Below, piece by piece: positions 61,397 to 64,000 of a stretch of 64,000 bases of DNA. Each line of letters opens with the position of its first letter. The first letter of the stretch is position 1. Where the stretch lies: NCBI GenBank assembly GCA_037074615.1, contig CM073536.1, positions 7,693,001 through 7,757,000 on the forward strand, written 5' to 3'. The position numbers were made by a program, and so were the translations under genes. The stretch is from Leucaena leucocephala. Lineage: Eukaryota; Streptophyta; Magnoliopsida; Fabales; Fabaceae. The notes under the pieces were generated by a model. It saw nothing but the letters and a program-made list of their open reading frames with translations. It had not been told where the DNA came from and did no database searches.

Positions 61397-62055
61397 AAAA
61401 AGGTAAAGGTATATTTAGCACCTTAAAATAATTTTAGAGGAGTAATTAATACGATAATGTATTTAATAGTGCACTTAGCACCCTGAACTAATTTTAGAGG
61501 TGCAACCAGCATCCTAAAATATTTAAGAGTGCAATTAGTACATTGAACTAATTTTAGAGGTACGACCAACACCTTAAAATATTTAAATTGGTGTAATTTT
61601 ATTCTTTCACTAACAAAAATACTAACTTTTATTTGATACATGTTATACAAACTTTTTATTTCTATATATTATTGTTTAAAATGTCACATGTATAATATTA
61701 TTTTAATAAATTGCATAAATAAATTATGAATTATATACAATGTCAATTTTATAATTTATTCAGTACTCTTATTTAAATAATCTGACACATGTGACATTTT
61801 AAATAATAATGTGTCAAAATAAAAAGCTCACGTGACATGGATAAGACAGAAATTTGTGTTTCTGCCAGTGAAAAGGATAAATTGTACCAATTTAAATAAT
61901 TTAGGATACTAATCGCACTTCCAAAATTAGTTAAGGGTGCTGGTTGCACCTCTAAAATTAGTTTATGGTGCTAATTATACTTTTAAATATTTTAGAACAT
62001 TAATTGCTCCTCTAAAATTAGTTTGGGGTGCTAGATGTATTTTTATCTTTTAATT
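61397..62055. mobile_element. Long-arm foldback MITE, copy 2
   Basis: About 660 bp made of two inverted arms of some 300 bp. The left starts AAAAGGTAAAGGTATATTTAG, and the right read in reverse starts AAAAGATAAAAATACATCTAG. Internal blocks (TTTTAGAGGTGCAACCAGCA, ATGTCACATGT) match between arms. The better preserved of the two copies in the window. No coding. Confidence 0.85.
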
Positions 62056-63299
62056 TTTTTTATATATTTAAGATATATTTAATGACTTAACTGTTATTCA
62101 TTTTTTAGTATATGAAAATTAGTTAAAATTAATTTATAATAAAGATAGAGTGGCATTAAAAAATGGGAAATTATTAAATACTCTTAGTGCGGGTGTCATT
62201 AGTTTTGTTTTTTTTTTGTTACAGGGTGTCATTAGTTGGCATGTGTCTCTCTTCCTTGCAGTGTACATGCATGCCGGCAAATTTTCATGTCCATAATTTA
62301 CAGGTCTTGTAATTTATTATGGGACCTCAATGAATAAAAAAATCAATGTACGCAACTAAAATAACTAAATAATTAATGTCCTCCTTCTCTCTCTGTTTAT
62401 AAAAGATTCTTTTAATTATTAAAAACAATTAGAATTAATTAAAAATAATAAATATGTAGAAAATATACTTTATTTTTTAAATATGCCCTTATTTATAATT
62501 GGGTAGGTGAGATTGGGAAAAAAGATGAGAGAATATATAAAAAAAATATAATAAGAAATAGTATATTAATTAAAAATAAAATAAATAAAAATATATTTAA
62601 TATTCACACGAATCAACTGAAAAAGGGTTTTATAAAGGGAGATATGCCAATTATTTAATGATATCTTATAAACAGAGAGGGAGGGAGTAATTCTGAAGTC
62701 AACGATCATCAATGTGGTTATGAAAGTCCAAACAAAATTTAACTTAGCATACCATCACATTTCACAAATTTAATATTTTGCATCCCAAATTCTTAGTTTT
62801 CTTCACGTCGTTGTTTGTCATTGTGTGTGGTAATGTCATTGACCAAAGCCACACTCTAATTTCCACCCAAAAACTTGCTTTCCAAATGGCAAAGCCCAAG
62901 AATTGGCCTGGGTACGTATAAAATAAATTCCTCAAATAAATTAATAAAATTAATTGAAGTCATATATATATATATATAATTAATTGAGGAAATTTTTAAT
63001 TTGGGGCGTTTGATTGTTGTCCCGCAGGATGACAATTGTCTTACCTATAAACATTTACAATATATTATTTGGGTCAAACATTTGATTGATTACTAGTATA
63101 TGACATGACACTATATCTATTACTTCTTTCTATTCTAAATATAAATTTTAAATTACTAAATTATATAAGTTAAAATTTTATTAAAAGTAATAAATATATA
63201 AAAAATATGACTTAATTTCCTAAAACATCCTTAATTATGGTACACCAAGATTAAACTTGATTAATTTCCTAAAAAATATAGTACACCAAGATTAAACTT
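62056..63299. other. AT-rich intergenic DNA
   Basis: A GC-richer stretch at 62,215-62,320 and 62,690-62,910 shows no convincing frame. There is a short AT run at about 62,963-62,978. No gene recognised. Confidence 0.35.
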
Positions 63300-63365
63300 G
63301 AACCTCTTTGAGATGAACTTGTAAACGTGCGCATACCTTATGTTTAATTGTTGAAAGTTCATGTT
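63300..63365 (-). repeat. Inverted copy of sequence at 59,635-59,700
   Basis: The reverse complement reads GAACTTTCAACAATTAAACA and later AAGTTCATCTCAAAGAGGTTC, matching the start of kinase remnant 2. This shows a rearranged junction between the remnants. Confidence 0.65.
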
Positions 63366-63405
63366 GTGTAACTACAATTTTTTGTCAATGTATTTTGACA
63401 TATAG

Positions 63406-63994
63406 ACCCGGAGAAGCAACATCTATTGGATTGGAGACAATGTGTTTGTATCATTGAAGGAGTTACTCAAGGGCTTCTGTATCTCCAAGAATATTATACT
63501 TTGTGTTATTTTTTGAGTGGTTACATTCCTCTTGAATATGTCAAGAAATAATTGTGCTCGGTTAAATCTGATTTATATAGCTTTGGTGTCCTTCTTCTAC
63601 AAATAATTAGCAGCAGAAGGATATCAAGGTATACAGAGAAAATAATGATCTTAACCTCTAGGAATATGTAAGTAATATATATACATATATTATTAGAAAA
63701 ACCTATATTTTTCTTCTCTTTATTACTCATGAGCTTCTTCCCTGATCATATTTTAGGGTTACAAGTTGTGGAAAGAAGGAAAAGGCATGGAGTTTTTGTC
63801 AGCTTCACTCGATGATACATATTATTGCACTCTTGTGTGTGCAGAATAATGCAGCAGATAGACCATGCATGCTCCAAGTTTCTTCAAATGTTTATTCAAA
63901 ACTAGAAGATGAAGGAGAAACAATTATATTTGTTCACATATCAGAAACTTGTTCACAAAATGAAACGACAATGTCTCCAGTCCTAGCTCGATAA
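63406..63994 (+). pseudogene. Receptor-like kinase remnant 3
   Basis: Begins after a splice acceptor with DPEKQHLLDWRQCVCIIEGV and TQGLLYLQEYY. It then jumps over the catalytic loop (HRD) and the DFG segment straight to SGYIPLEYVKK, followed by a stop, KSDLYSFGVLLLQIISSRR, an intron-like stretch, LWKEGKGMEFLSASLDDT, a deletion, and the tail CVQNNAADRPCMLQVSS to SPVLAR. With HRD and DFG deleted it cannot be an active kinase. It is closer to remnant 2 than to remnant 1 in its tail. It ends 6 bp before the window end. Confidence 0.8.
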
Positions 63995-64000
63995 TAATAC

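Overview
This is about 64 kb of an AT-rich nuclear genome from a flowering plant, almost certainly a eudicot. All genes are plant families with GT-AG (twice GC-AG) introns, and the space between them is filled with MITE-like elements, foldback elements, microsatellites and gene remnants. I cannot name the species. There are no rRNA genes, CRISPR arrays or bacterial features, and I saw no tRNA gene.

Layout. 1-2.4 kb: GC-rich terminal-repeat sequence and an LRR-extensin-derived reading frame with an internal deletion (minus). 2.8-7.0 kb: intact YKT6 R-SNARE gene (plus, 6 exons). 8.07-8.25 kb: a lone last exon of a plastid lipocalin (minus). 8.31-9.92 kb: a hAT-like element that ends 7 bp before the start codon of a cyanobacterial-type calcineurin-like phosphoesterase gene (9.9-14.7 kb, plus), which carries several single-base indels. 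14.8-28.1 kb: a large inverted duplication whose arms each hold a near-identical GH18 (class V type) chitinase gene, pointing away from each other across an AT-rich spacer of about 8 kb. One arm has a nested double transposon insertion; the spacer holds a SINE-like retroinsertion. 28.95-29.42 kb: a class I small heat-shock protein gene with two offsetting frameshifts. 29.9-34.1 kb: repeat mosaic with a TGTAACATCCC-type element, a MITE, a gene fragment and a third copy of the chitinase downstream flank. 34.9-37.5 kb: ABHD17-like alpha/beta hydrolase (plus, 5 exons). 38.9-42.8 kb: CBP60-type calmodulin-binding protein (minus, 7 exons). 46.9-48.3 kb: a foldback element with coding-like cargo. 49.1-51.7 kb: DUF1068 membrane protein (minus, 3 exons). 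52.4-64 kb: two copies of a long-armed foldback MITE, a LINE-like RNase H tail in three tandem copies, and three decayed receptor-like kinase fragments.

The genes do not form a pathway. YKT6 (vesicle fusion), ABHD17-like hydrolase (probable protein depalmitoylation) and the DUF1068 protein are housekeeping membrane-traffic types; CBP60, the chitinases and the receptor kinases are families often tied to immunity. The intact genes (YKT6, ABHD17, CBP60, DUF1068, both chitinases; about 5.9 kb of coding sequence) show no indels, whereas the phosphoesterase and HSP20 genes show six between them, which favours real gene decay over general sequence error. I found no clearly new biological system. The most interesting points are the inverted chitinase duplication, the transposon abutting the phosphoesterase start, the offset frameshifts that remove a predicted metal-binding His, the nested MITE insertions and the retroinserted small element with a 14-bp target duplication.
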